The notes under the pieces were generated by a model that did not search any database, was not told where the DNA came from, and worked only from the letters and a program-made list of their open reading frames with translations. The position numbers were made by a program, and so were the translations under genes. Shown here piece by piece: positions 35,514 through 43,624 of a DNA stretch of 64,000 nt (position 1 is its first letter; every line of letters starts with the position of its first letter). The stretch is from Brevibacillus centrosporus (GTDB lineage Bacteria; Bacillota; Bacilli; Brevibacillales; Brevibacillaceae): assembly GCF_003710815.1 (NCBI RefSeq), contig NZ_RHHP01000004.1, positions 1 to 64,000 of the forward strand, given 5' to 3'.

Positions 35514-36863
35514 TTACATATCTTTGAGTACTGGGGCTACTTTTCGATAGCCATTGGACTTCACATAGCCGACTACGACTCCGATCAATACCCATCCAAA
35601 ACCAACGGAAAAGGTCGTCCAGTCAAATCCAGACCAGACATAGCCTGTGATCAGAAGTCCAATGAACGGAGTGAGCGCGTAGGTAAGGAAACCTTTGACT
35701 CCTCGCCTGCGTTTTTTTCCGTAAAAATAGACGATGATGGTAGCATTCAACATCATGAAAGCCGTGATGGCACCGAACGTGACGAACTTGTAAAGCGTCT
35801 CGATCGACAGAGACAAAGTGACGACGACAGATAGCAGCGCGCAAAAGATCGTCGCGTTGACCGGCGTTTGAAATTTCGGATGGATCTTGGATAAGGCCTG
35901 TGCAAAAGGCAGCAGGTTTTCCCGGCTCATCGAGTACAGCACGCGGGCAGTTGCCGACTGCACATTCAGCGTAACCGCTATCCCTACTGCGACGACATTG
36001 ATCAGTATCAAGATCGTATAAAACACTGGCCCACCCGCTTCTCGCGCAATTTCAAAAAAGCCCATGTCCGGGTTGAGCGTCTCAAACTGCGGATGAATCA
36101 ATGCCGCCATGTACACTTGAATGATAAACAGCAATCCACTGAACAGGATGGACAGGACCGTTGCCTTTCCGACTGTTTTCACAGGGTCCTTTGCTTCTTC
36201 TGCCAAGGTACTGATGCCATCGAAGCCGAGAAATCCGAGCACGGCGATGGACGTCGCTGTCGCGATAAAACCAAAATCCACATGGTCTGTCTGATACAAT
36301 GGCGCCAGACTAAAGCCACCCAAGCCATGTCCGTCGATGAAAACAAACTTGAAAGCGATTCCTAAAAACACGACAAGCGTGATGATCTGCATCCAAAACA
36401 TGATCAGATTCGCTCGAGCCGTCATCGTGATTCCACGGACGTTGATCAGTGTGTTGCAAATTACGAAAAAGAGCGTCCACACAAAGGCGGGAACCTCCGG
36501 CAGAATCCCTGCCATCCATACCCCTGCAAAGGCATATAACAAGGCCGGACATAGAATATAATCCGCCAAAATCAACCAGCCTGCGATGAAGCCCACATGT
36601 GGATTTGCTCCCCTGCTCACATACGAATAGACTGAGCCCGCGTAGGGAAACTCTTTGCTCATGTGGCTGTAGCTAAACGCTGTGAACATCAGAGCAATGA
36701 CCCCGATACAGTAGACCAGCGGCACCATGCCAAAGCTTTGTTGGGCGACAGCGCCGTAGACTTGCATCGGTGCGAGCGGTGCCATAAAGACCATCCCGTA
36801 TATGACCAAATCCCGAAACGTAAGCGTCCTTCGCAGCTCTTGTTTGTATTGCGTACCCTCCAT
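35514..36863 (-). CDS. APC family amino acid permease
   Basis: A 449-residue permease with 12 predicted segments. It has LTFRDLVIYGMVFMAPLAPMQVYG at the start and a central GFLGFDGISTLAEEAKDPVKTVGKA motif typical of APC/YfnA- and PuuP-like transporters. It probably imports amino acids or polyamines. The start at 36863 follows AAGGGGGAG. First gene of a two-gene operon with the SDR. Confidence 0.9.
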   Translation of the reverse strand: MEGTQYKQELRRTLTFRDLVIYGMVFMAPLAPMQVYGAVAQQSFGMVPLVYCIGVIALMFTAFSYSHMSKEFPYAGSVYSYVSRGANPHVGFIAGWLILADYILCPALLYAFAGVWMAGILPEVPAFVWTLFFVICNTLINVRGITMTARANLIMFWMQIITLVVFLGIAFKFVFIDGHGLGGFSLAPLYQTDHVDFGFIATATSIAVLGFLGFDGISTLAEEAKDPVKTVGKATVLSILFSGLLFIIQVYMAALIHPQFETLNPDMGFFEIAREAGGPVFYTILILINVVAVGIAVTLNVQSATARVLYSMSRENLLPFAQALSKIHPKFQTPVNATIFCALLSVVVTLSLSIETLYKFVTFGAITAFMMLNATIIVYFYGKKRRRGVKGFLTYALTPFIGLLITGYVWSGFDWTTFSVGFGWVLIGVVVGYVKSNGYRKVAPVLKDM

Positions 36864-36997
36864 ATCGAACTCCCCCTTTACCAATTAGTAAGAATAAGAA
36901 AATAGTCCTGCTTTCATCTTAGCTTTTTATCAAAAAATTCCGAAATACATTCCGTCCCAACAAAAGCGCTTTGGTCTGAACCGATTTTTTTTGACAG

Positions 36998-37032
36998 AGA
37001 AAAGCCATTCCTCTGGTCGCGTGAGGAATGGC
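36998..37032 (-). terminator. Terminator of two-component operon
   Basis: GCCATTCCTC / GAGGAATGGC stem then TTTTCT on the minus strand. Confidence 0.85.
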
Positions 37033-37044
37033 CCGTTTATTTGC

Positions 37045-37782
37045 TTACATCCATTTTTTCAAATTGTTCCAGAAGGAGGCGATCTCCTGTATTTTATCCT
37101 CCGCGATCAGCGCCTGCTTGCCTTCCCGTGCCTGATGAAAATAAATCGTACTCCCCTCGATGTGACTGATCTTTTTCATATTTACGAGAAAAGAGCGGTG
37201 TGTCAGGTAAAAATAGCTGTCCTGCAAATAGGACTCGTATACCTTGATCGGGATTTTGCTTTCGTAGGCATCGCTGGCGGTATGGACGAGTATTGTTCGG
37301 TTGATCGATTCGATGTACAAAATATCATCAGGTGTCTTTTGCAGAATTTCCTCCGCAAAGATCGGGACGTAGAGCCCCCCCGCTTTCACGAATGATTGAT
37401 AGTCGATATGGCTCTGCAGCTTTTCGATCGCCTGCCCGAGGCGCTTAGCCGTATACGGCTTTTCCACGATGTCGACAATTCCCAGGTCGTACGTAACGCT
37501 GGCGTGTGGCGCCATTCCCGTGACGAGAATGGTAGGGAGCTGAACCCCTCTCATCTTCAGAATCGAAAAGCTTTCCAGCCCACTTCTTCCCTCCCCCAGA
37601 TGGATATCGAGGATCATCGCCGACAAATCCGTCCGGAGTGTCGCCTGAGCAATCAACTCATCGCCGGACTGCGCTCTTGCTGCAATTCGTATATGTTCGT
37701 GGGTGGCCAGATACCCCTCCAGCACCTCTAGCTGTAGCTCATCATCTTCGGCAATCAATACGTTGATTGGCTCCTTCCCCAT
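37045..37782 (-). CDS. LytTR family response regulator
   Basis: A 245-residue regulator. The receiver domain (about 5-120) has acidic pocket AEDD, phospho-acceptor in MILDIHLGEG, Thr in LVTGM and Lys in VEKPYT. A LytTR DNA-binding domain follows (ILYIESINRTILVHT, YLTHRSFLVNMKKISHIEG). The start at 37782 follows GGAGGGAG. It is 38 bases after the sensor kinase gene. Targets are unknown; the neighbouring permease or hydantoinase genes are candidates. Confidence 0.9.
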   Translation of the reverse strand: MGKEPINVLIAEDDELQLEVLEGYLATHEHIRIAARAQSGDELIAQATLRTDLSAMILDIHLGEGRSGLESFSILKMRGVQLPTILVTGMAPHASVTYDLGIVDIVEKPYTAKRLGQAIEKLQSHIDYQSFVKAGGLYVPIFAEEILQKTPDDILYIESINRTILVHTASDAYESKIPIKVYESYLQDSYFYLTHRSFLVNMKKISHIEGSTIYFHQAREGKQALIAEDKIQEIASFWNNLKKWM

Positions 37783-37820
37783 GGTTCTCTCACTCCCTCC
37801 TCGCATCGTTTGCGAAATAA

Positions 37821-39167
37821 CTAGCCTGCCACTCTTTTGTCCACTACTAACAAAATTGAGAAGCATGTCCTTCCACGAGCAGAAGTAACAGATAGCTCGC
37901 CCTCATATTTTTTCACGATCTCCTGCACGATGCTAAGGCCGTAACCACGCGCCCCACCCGCTTCCGACATTTTGGTCGTGAACCCTTCCTGCGTCAGCTT
38001 TTTCACGTTTTCTGCCGGAATAGTCACACCCGTATTTTCGACCGTAAACTGATAGGTGTTGCCCACTTTTTTCAAATGAAGCGAAATGCTTCTCTCCCCG
38101 GTCGGATCTGCCTCCGCTGCCTCGATAGCGTTATCCAGCAGGTTGGAGAGAATCTTGATCAAATCGGAAGAAAGGACACCCTCGAAGTTTTCCTCGGGAG
38201 AAACGTCAAAGTCCATCTCGATTTGAGAAGCACGCGCCTTTTCCACTTTGGAATGAAGCAGCACCAGCAAGGCGGGATTGGCAACTTGCTGTGTAAGGGT
38301 CACGACCTGCAGATCAGTTTGCAATCCGCGCAAATACTCCTGTGCCCGCTCTACCTTACGCAATTCCAGCAGCCCAAAGATCACCTGGAGATGATTGGCG
38401 AAGTCATGCTTGATCGACTGAATCGAGGTAAGGATGGAGCGAAATTCCTTTTGAAAGGTTTGCTCCGAATCCCCTACCACACGCAGCGTCTCTTTTTGAT
38501 ACCACCGACGGATGAGCGTGTAGCTCACCACGATGAGTACGAGGACCACTAAATTTGCGAAAAAGTAGAAAAGACTATTTTTCAGAGCGTTGTTTTCGAT
38601 CTGTTCCAACACTTCCACGCCGGTATCGATCCCCACAATCCCGACCAGCTTCCCTGATGTGTTGAACAAAGGCGCGCCAGTCGTGATGTAGACTCCGTAT
38701 TTGGGATCGTGAATGATTCCCGTATGAAACGTGTCACCATGATACGCTGGCTGGACCTCTTCCATCGTCAGCGTGCATAGCTCGCCGATATACGTGTGGG
38801 CGGTGTCTCCTGGAGGAAGACCGTTAATCATGACACGACTGTTTCCTTCCGCATCCATGACGACGATATACACATGCTTTGCCCCGATTTTCAGCCGATA
38901 GTCGTTGAGAAAACGGTTGAGCATGATATAGTCCGCACTATCCTCCGTAGGCTTTTGCAGAAATCGCTCGAAGCCCTCGACATCTACCTCGCGGGCAATA
39001 TCCGCGGCTGTCTTCATGCTTTGCGTCGAAATGGAAATCTCCACCGTTCGAACCGTACTGTCATACGTGAGGAAAATATTCGCAAGCATGAAGCACAAGC
39101 TCAGAAAGATTGCGACCATGATGATCATTCCGACCTTTTTGTTGGTTCGCGCAGCGATTATTTTCAT
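37821..39167 (-). CDS. Sensor histidine kinase (Spo0B-type dimerisation, GHKL ATPase)
   Basis: A 448-residue membrane kinase. TM1 is at about 12-34, then an extracytoplasmic PAS/Cache-like sensor (GVYITTGAPLFNTSGKLVGIVGIDTG) and TM2 at about 197-218. The phospho-acceptor motif is KHDFANHLQVIFGLLEL, followed by the ATP-binding domain with N-box LLDNAIEAAE and G-box GGARGYGLSIVQEIV. Signal is unknown; the architecture resembles AgrC/CitA-type sensors. The start at 39167 follows AGGAGAG. Paired with the LytTR regulator. Confidence 0.9.
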   Translation of the reverse strand: MKIIAARTNKKVGMIIMVAIFLSLCFMLANIFLTYDSTVRTVEISISTQSMKTAADIAREVDVEGFERFLQKPTEDSADYIMLNRFLNDYRLKIGAKHVYIVVMDAEGNSRVMINGLPPGDTAHTYIGELCTLTMEEVQPAYHGDTFHTGIIHDPKYGVYITTGAPLFNTSGKLVGIVGIDTGVEVLEQIENNALKNSLFYFFANLVVLVLIVVSYTLIRRWYQKETLRVVGDSEQTFQKEFRSILTSIQSIKHDFANHLQVIFGLLELRKVERAQEYLRGLQTDLQVVTLTQQVANPALLVLLHSKVEKARASQIEMDFDVSPEENFEGVLSSDLIKILSNLLDNAIEAAEADPTGERSISLHLKKVGNTYQFTVENTGVTIPAENVKKLTQEGFTTKMSEAGGARGYGLSIVQEIVKKYEGELSVTSARGRTCFSILLVVDKRVAG

Positions 39168-39298
39168 CGTTCTCTCCTGACCTTTCCGTCCAGACATGGC
39201 GTGTGCAACCATTTCCCCTCATTTTAGCACGAATTTTGTCGGATGGGTTTGGGGAAGCGTTTTGGTTCACCTTTCACTACTATCTCAGAGCACATGTT

Positions 39299-39343
39299 AA
39301 AAAAGGCAAAACCCTGTCGCCGCATTCGGACGAGGGTCTTGCC
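39299..39343 (-). terminator. Terminator of hydantoinase gene
   Basis: GGCAAGACCCT / AGGGTTTTGCC stem with TTTTTT on the minus strand. Confidence 0.75.
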
Positions 39344-39375
39344 CAACTCATCATAAGCACAAATTCAAACTCTAG

Positions 39376-40959
39376 TTAACCCCTGATAGCTCGTGCCGCC
39401 ACAGGAAAAAGCTCCCCAACCGCCTTTGCTCTCATCCGCACGGCGTTCCCGCTCAGATACGCCAGCGGTACTTCTTCTTCGATATCGACGATTTTTACCG
39501 TCTCAGGAAGGGCGCCGGCACGCACTGCCTCGGCAGTCGCCAGCTGCTGGCAATCTTCCAGAATCTCTTCGCACGTTCGCGTTTCATTGGCATAGATCCG
39601 ATCGATTTGTCCGCTGACCTGTGCGATGGTCACACCGATGGCATTTGCGACCTCATAGTTTTCCGGTCGGATGACCTCGGAGACTCCTTGCAGCTGATCA
39701 GGGAGAAGGATGCTTCCTCCACCGACGAGGATGGCAGGAACCGGCTCTGCCGAAGTTTTCATCCGGTCGATTGCTTCTTCTACCATGACCGTCATTTTTT
39801 GATAGACACGCTGGACATCGTCCGCAGGCAGATGCGCGACTTTTTGTGCATCCCCGATCTGTGCTTGTCCCACTGCAACGGCGACATCTGATGCCGTCAG
39901 CACCTCACCGCCAAAAATCAAGCCTTCTTTGGATAGTCGATACCCGACACTATCCGGGCCGACTTGCGGTTCTGCTCCCAGCCCGCGAATTCGCGTACCG
40001 CCGCCCAGTCCAAACGACAAGAGATCCGGCATCCGGAAATTCGTGCGAACACCGCCGATCTGAGCGACGAGGGAGGACTCGCGCGGAAAGCCTTTGGTCA
40101 GGACGCCAATATCGGTTGTCGTTCCGCCAACGTCTACGACGAGCGCATCTTCAATCCCGCACAAAAAGGAAGCGCCGCGCACACTGTTTGTCGGGCCTGA
40201 AGCGATAGTCAGGACAGGGAACCTGCGTGCGTACTCAGCCGTCATTAACGTCCCATCGTTCTGACTCAGATAAATGTGGGCATTTTCAATTCCATTCACG
40301 CTCAGGGATTGCTGAAAGCCGCTTACCATTTGCTGGGCTGCTTCTGTCAGAGAAGCATTCAATATCGTTGCATTTTCCCGCTCCAAAAGGCCGATATTGC
40401 CAATTTCATGCGATAAAGAGATCGCCACCTCTGCGCCTAGCTCTTCCTGCAGCAGCTGCTTGGCACGCAGCTCGTCCGACGCATCCACCGGCGAGAAAAC
40501 GGAGGTCACCGCTACGGCTTTCACTTTTCCTCGCCATTGTGCGCCCATGCGGCGAATTTCTTCTTCATCCAGCCGGGACAAGCGTTGGCCGGTATACTCG
40601 TGCCCACCGTGAACAATCGTCGATCCGGCAAAGATCACTTCCAGCAAATCCTGTGGCCAATCCGAGTACGGAGGAATAGCGTCTGTAGCCGGTGCTCCAA
40701 TGCGAATCACGCCAATTTTGGATAAGCGCTTCCTCTCCACGATCGCATTGGTGCAGTGTGTCGTTCCCAGCATAGCCGATGCAATCTGCGCGGGCTGGAT
40801 GCCACTCTCCGCAAGCAAGACACGAATGGCCTCCTGAATCCCACCGCCGACATCCTCTGTCGTCGCCACTTTTGTTTTCGCATGCAGCACGTTTTGCTCA
40901 TCCAAAATGACTGCATCCGTATGGGTTCCACCTACGTCAATTCCAATGCGGTATGTCAT
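39376..40959 (-). CDS. Hydantoinase/oxoprolinase family protein, subunit A type
   Basis: A 527-residue HyuA-type ATPase of the ASKHA fold. GIDVGGTHTDAVIL lies at residues 5-18, GTTHCTNAI near 65, a second phosphate loop in VVDVGGTTTDIGVL and a late ILVGGGSILLP. Related proteins hydrolyse hydantoins or 5-oxoproline with ATP. No HyuB partner is adjacent. The start overlaps the DUF917 fragment stop by 4 bases (ATGA), so it was cotranscribed with that gene, whose 5' end and promoter are now missing. Confidence 0.88.
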   Translation of the reverse strand: MTYRIGIDVGGTHTDAVILDEQNVLHAKTKVATTEDVGGGIQEAIRVLLAESGIQPAQIASAMLGTTHCTNAIVERKRLSKIGVIRIGAPATDAIPPYSDWPQDLLEVIFAGSTIVHGGHEYTGQRLSRLDEEEIRRMGAQWRGKVKAVAVTSVFSPVDASDELRAKQLLQEELGAEVAISLSHEIGNIGLLERENATILNASLTEAAQQMVSGFQQSLSVNGIENAHIYLSQNDGTLMTAEYARRFPVLTIASGPTNSVRGASFLCGIEDALVVDVGGTTTDIGVLTKGFPRESSLVAQIGGVRTNFRMPDLLSFGLGGGTRIRGLGAEPQVGPDSVGYRLSKEGLIFGGEVLTASDVAVAVGQAQIGDAQKVAHLPADDVQRVYQKMTVMVEEAIDRMKTSAEPVPAILVGGGSILLPDQLQGVSEVIRPENYEVANAIGVTIAQVSGQIDRIYANETRTCEEILEDCQQLATAEAVRAGALPETVKIVDIEEEVPLAYLSGNAVRMRAKAVGELFPVAARAIRG

Positions 40960-41300
40960 GCCCCAGTCTCTCCCTTCAACGGACGATATTCCAAGTCATA
41001 GCCGAAATAACGCGGTCCTACCGTCTCGATTCCTTTTTCGGTTCTCCACTTTACATTGCAGGGAAGACCGATGACCGCGATCCGGTTCCCATATCGCAAG
41101 CCTTCTGTCGTGATCGGGAGACCTGTTTCAAAATCCAGCACGGAAATGAGATCAGGTGTAGTCGCTACCACTTCATCGCCGACCGTCGCAATCAGGAACT
41201 CATTTTTGAAATCCAGCCTTGCTGTTTGACCGAGGTATTGATCGATGCCGTCCAGCTTCACTTCCCCTTTGGCAAACCCCTCTGTCGTGCGTCTCTCAAA
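40956..41300 (-). pseudogene. DUF917 (S-methyl thiohydantoin desulfurase-like) protein, C-terminal fragment
   Basis: About 110 residues match the C-terminus of DUF917 proteins: ERRTTEGFAKGEVKLDGI, NEFLIATVGDEVVATTPDLI, YGNRIAVIGLPCNVKWRTEKG and GYDLEYRP. The first about 250 residues are missing. The coding similarity stops near 41300, where the divergent PucR fragment starts. Confidence 0.8.
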
Positions 41301-41304
41301 CGCA

Positions 41305-41908
41305 TTCGGCGCTATTTGGCACCATCAATCGGGATATCACGATGTCCGCGCTCGAGTACAAAGAAGGCTTCCTGTTCCTGGTTAGCTACAAGGACGGTTC
41401 AGCGGGCGCCGAGCAAAAGAAAATCGACTATGTGATCGAGACGATCAATCGCTATATGCAAGACTGTGTGATTGGCGTCAGCAGCAGCAACAGCCTCCTC
41501 GACTGTGGCAATGCCATCAGCCAAGCCATTACGGCTGTCAACTCCCATAGCATCAAAAACTCCAGCGTCATATACTACAACAACCTTGGAATCGTCCGCT
41601 TGCTGAAGCTGTTCAGCGGGCACAAGGAGCTGGATCAGTTCTACAGCGATATTCTTGGCCCCATCTTGGAGTTTGACCAAAAAACAAACCAGTCCAACCT
41701 GTTTGAAACGATGGACTGCTTTATTCAAAATGGACGCGATTTCCGTAAAACAGCGAAAGCTCTGTTTCTTCACGAGAATACGATCCGCTATCGGGTAGCC
41801 AAAGTACAGGAGCTGGTTGCGCCAAAGTGCTCCAGTGATGATGTTCTGGAGGACCTCTCGATTGCGATCAAGATTTACAAGCTGCGGAAGGTGGAGAAAA
41901 TGGTGTGA
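41305..41908 (+). pseudogene. PucR/CdaR-type regulator, C-terminal fragment
   Basis: The frame encodes the end of a PucR-type regulator: YKEGFLFLVSYKD, a GGDEF-like middle (VIGVSSSNSLLDCGNAISQAITAV), then the HTH_30 domain (FIQNGRDFRKTAKALFLHENTIRYRVAKVQEL). The N-terminal sensor (roughly 300 residues) is gone. It faces away from the DUF917 fragment and begins where that one begins. ATG 41342 could start a product, but without a ribosome site. Confidence 0.8.
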
Positions 41909-41944
41909 TCGATCCATAGCCAACTAGCTATCAACTAACAATAT

Positions 41945-41974
41945 TTGACAGTTGCTAGGCATGGATCTTATAGT
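41945..41974 (+). promoter_or_regulatory. Sigma-A promoter of the TPR gene
   Basis: -35 TTGACA (41945-41950), 18-base spacer, -10 TATAGT (41969-41974). It overlaps an upstream in-frame ATG at 41961 and so excludes it as translation start. Confidence 0.65.
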
Positions 41975-42011
41975 TAGGAGGAAAAAACACAGAGGATCGA
42001 GGGAAAATAAG

Positions 42012-42680
42012 TTGGGGAAATTTTTCTTGTTTTCGATTTTATGGTGGCTTACAGGGAGTCCTTTCGCCGCACTGATCATCATTTTGCTCGTGCTCTACTT
42101 TTTGGATCTTCGCTTTGTCCGCCTGCTTCCGGACATCACCAAGCCTTATCGGCGATGGAGACGGCTATCCGCTCTTACGAACCTGCTTCGTCTCAATCCG
42201 CATGATACCACCGCTAAACTCGAGGCTGCCCGATTGCTTATGGAAAAAAAGCAGTTCAGTGTAGCTTTGTCCTATTTGGAAGAAGTCGCATCCGTCATGG
42301 AGGATTCTCCAGAATATTTGTGCGACAAGGGTACCTGCCTTCTGAAGGTGGGGCGTGTAGAAGAGGGCTTGCGGCTAATCGAGCAGGCATTAAAGGTCAA
42401 TCCGCGGGTCAAATATGGAGAACCCTATCTTCGCGTAGCCGAGGCGTATGCGAAGCTTGCACAGATGGAAAAAGCGCTAGCGAGTCTGGAAGAATTGGCG
42501 AAGATGAACATGTCATCGTGCGAGGTGTACTACAAACAAGGAGAGCTGTACGCCGAGCTAAACCAAAAGGAAAAAGCCAAGCAATCGTACCGGGAAGCCG
42601 TTGAGGTTTATCGCGTTTTGCCTCCCTACAAGCGCCGCTTGGAAAGGCGCTGGGCCTTGCTGGCATGGCTGAAAAAGTAA
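42012..42680 (+). CDS. Membrane-anchored TPR protein
   Basis: 222 residues. An N-terminal membrane region (about 2-35, LFSILWWLTGSPFAALIIILLVLYFLD) precedes a cytoplasmic set of tetratricopeptide repeats (RLNPHDTTAKLEAARLLMEKKQFSVALSYLEEV, ...GRVEEGLRLIEQALKVNPRVKYGEPYLRVAEAY). It is probably a scaffold for protein contacts. The TTG at 42012, 8 bases after GAGGG, is chosen because the promoter covers earlier starts. Confidence 0.75.
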   Translation: MGKFFLFSILWWLTGSPFAALIIILLVLYFLDLRFVRLLPDITKPYRRWRRLSALTNLLRLNPHDTTAKLEAARLLMEKKQFSVALSYLEEVASVMEDSPEYLCDKGTCLLKVGRVEEGLRLIEQALKVNPRVKYGEPYLRVAEAYAKLAQMEKALASLEELAKMNMSSCEVYYKQGELYAELNQKEKAKQSYREAVEVYRVLPPYKRRLERRWALLAWLKK

Positions 42681-42691
42681 CGCAAAACAAA

Positions 42692-42752
42692 TCAGGCAGC
42701 AGCAGTCCAAGACGTTCGTACTTGTCTTGATTCTGCTGCTGCCTTTTCTTGA
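42692..42752. terminator. Bidirectional terminator between TPR gene and dpp operon
   Basis: GGCAGCAGCAG / CTGCTGCTGCC 11-bp arms with TTTTCTT on the plus strand and a weaker T-rich flank on the minus strand. It closes both convergent units. Confidence 0.75.
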
Positions 42753-42763
42753 TTCTTGGCCTA

Positions 42764-43600
42764 TCAGCCTGTAACCATGCGATTGACTTGCCCTGTAAGC
42801 ATCAGCATCGCTTGCAGCACAGGCATCATGCTGACCACATCAGCGGATTGATAGCGAACCGTACGCCCTTCCACCAGCTCGACTCCCGGCATCCAGCTAA
42901 CGGCCGTGGCGAACTGCGATTTGGTGAACTCCACTTCGAGCGTATTTTCCGATTGCTGAGCGAGTGGCTGTACCGCACTTCGGTTGATCAAAGCCTGTTT
43001 CGCCTGCTGACGGATCATCTCACGTGCGCGGACAGGGTGAATCGCTTGGGAGGAAAGTCCGGTTATACCCGTTTTCACCGCTACCGTAAAGACCCCTGGT
43101 ATATCCTGCTCCACTTCCTGTGCCGTTTGGGAGTCTCCAGTCACCAGTACGACAGGTACGCCAAAAGCGCCGGCTACCGCAGCGTTTAATCCGGCTTCGC
43201 CCACTTCTTTTCCGTTCAGCACGAGGCGGTGGATCGCCACACCGGATAGCGTATGATTGAGCACGGCATCGCCAACGCCCGCTTTTCCGTGATACCCGAC
43301 AAAAAAGGCGGCATCGTACGTGCTGTCGATGCCTTGCATCATGCACAGAGGCTTGAAGAAACCGCGAATGACGTCTGCCTGTGGATGCAAGTCCTCGAGA
43401 ATCAGATTGTTCATCGGTCCATGCGACTCATTTACCACGATCTGCGTCGCTCCTGCTTCCAGAGCACCCTCGATGGCGGCGTTTACATCCTGGGTCAGCA
43501 GCCGTCGCCCCGCCTCATAATGCCGCCGCCCCGGGATCGTATCTTCCCACTCCGTGATCCCAGAAATCCCTTCCATGTCCAAAGAAATAAATACCTTCAT
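42764..43600 (-). CDS. dppA: D-aminopeptidase DppA (M55 family)
   Basis: A 278-residue zinc-dependent D-aminopeptidase. It has the M55 start MKVFISLDMEGISGI (metal Asp/Glu), NESHGPMNN, VGYHGKAG with the second His, and NHTLSG. B. subtilis DppA removes D-amino acids such as D-Ala from the N-terminus of short peptides. It is the last gene of the operon, 24 bases after a serine hydrolase gene, whereas in B. subtilis dppA is first. Confidence 0.95.
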   Translation of the reverse strand: MKVFISLDMEGISGITEWEDTIPGRRHYEAGRRLLTQDVNAAIEGALEAGATQIVVNESHGPMNNLILEDLHPQADVIRGFFKPLCMMQGIDSTYDAAFFVGYHGKAGVGDAVLNHTLSGVAIHRLVLNGKEVGEAGLNAAVAGAFGVPVVLVTGDSQTAQEVEQDIPGVFTVAVKTGITGLSSQAIHPVRAREMIRQQAKQALINRSAVQPLAQQSENTLEVEFTKSQFATAVSWMPGVELVEGRTVRYQSADVVSMMPVLQAMLMLTGQVNRMVTG

Positions 43601-43624
43601 CCGTGGATTCCTCCCGCCCTAAAA

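Noticed and set aside
34640..35527. 295-codon plus-strand open frame
   Set aside because: Antisense to the SDR gene at 34735-35493, which has intact SDR motifs.
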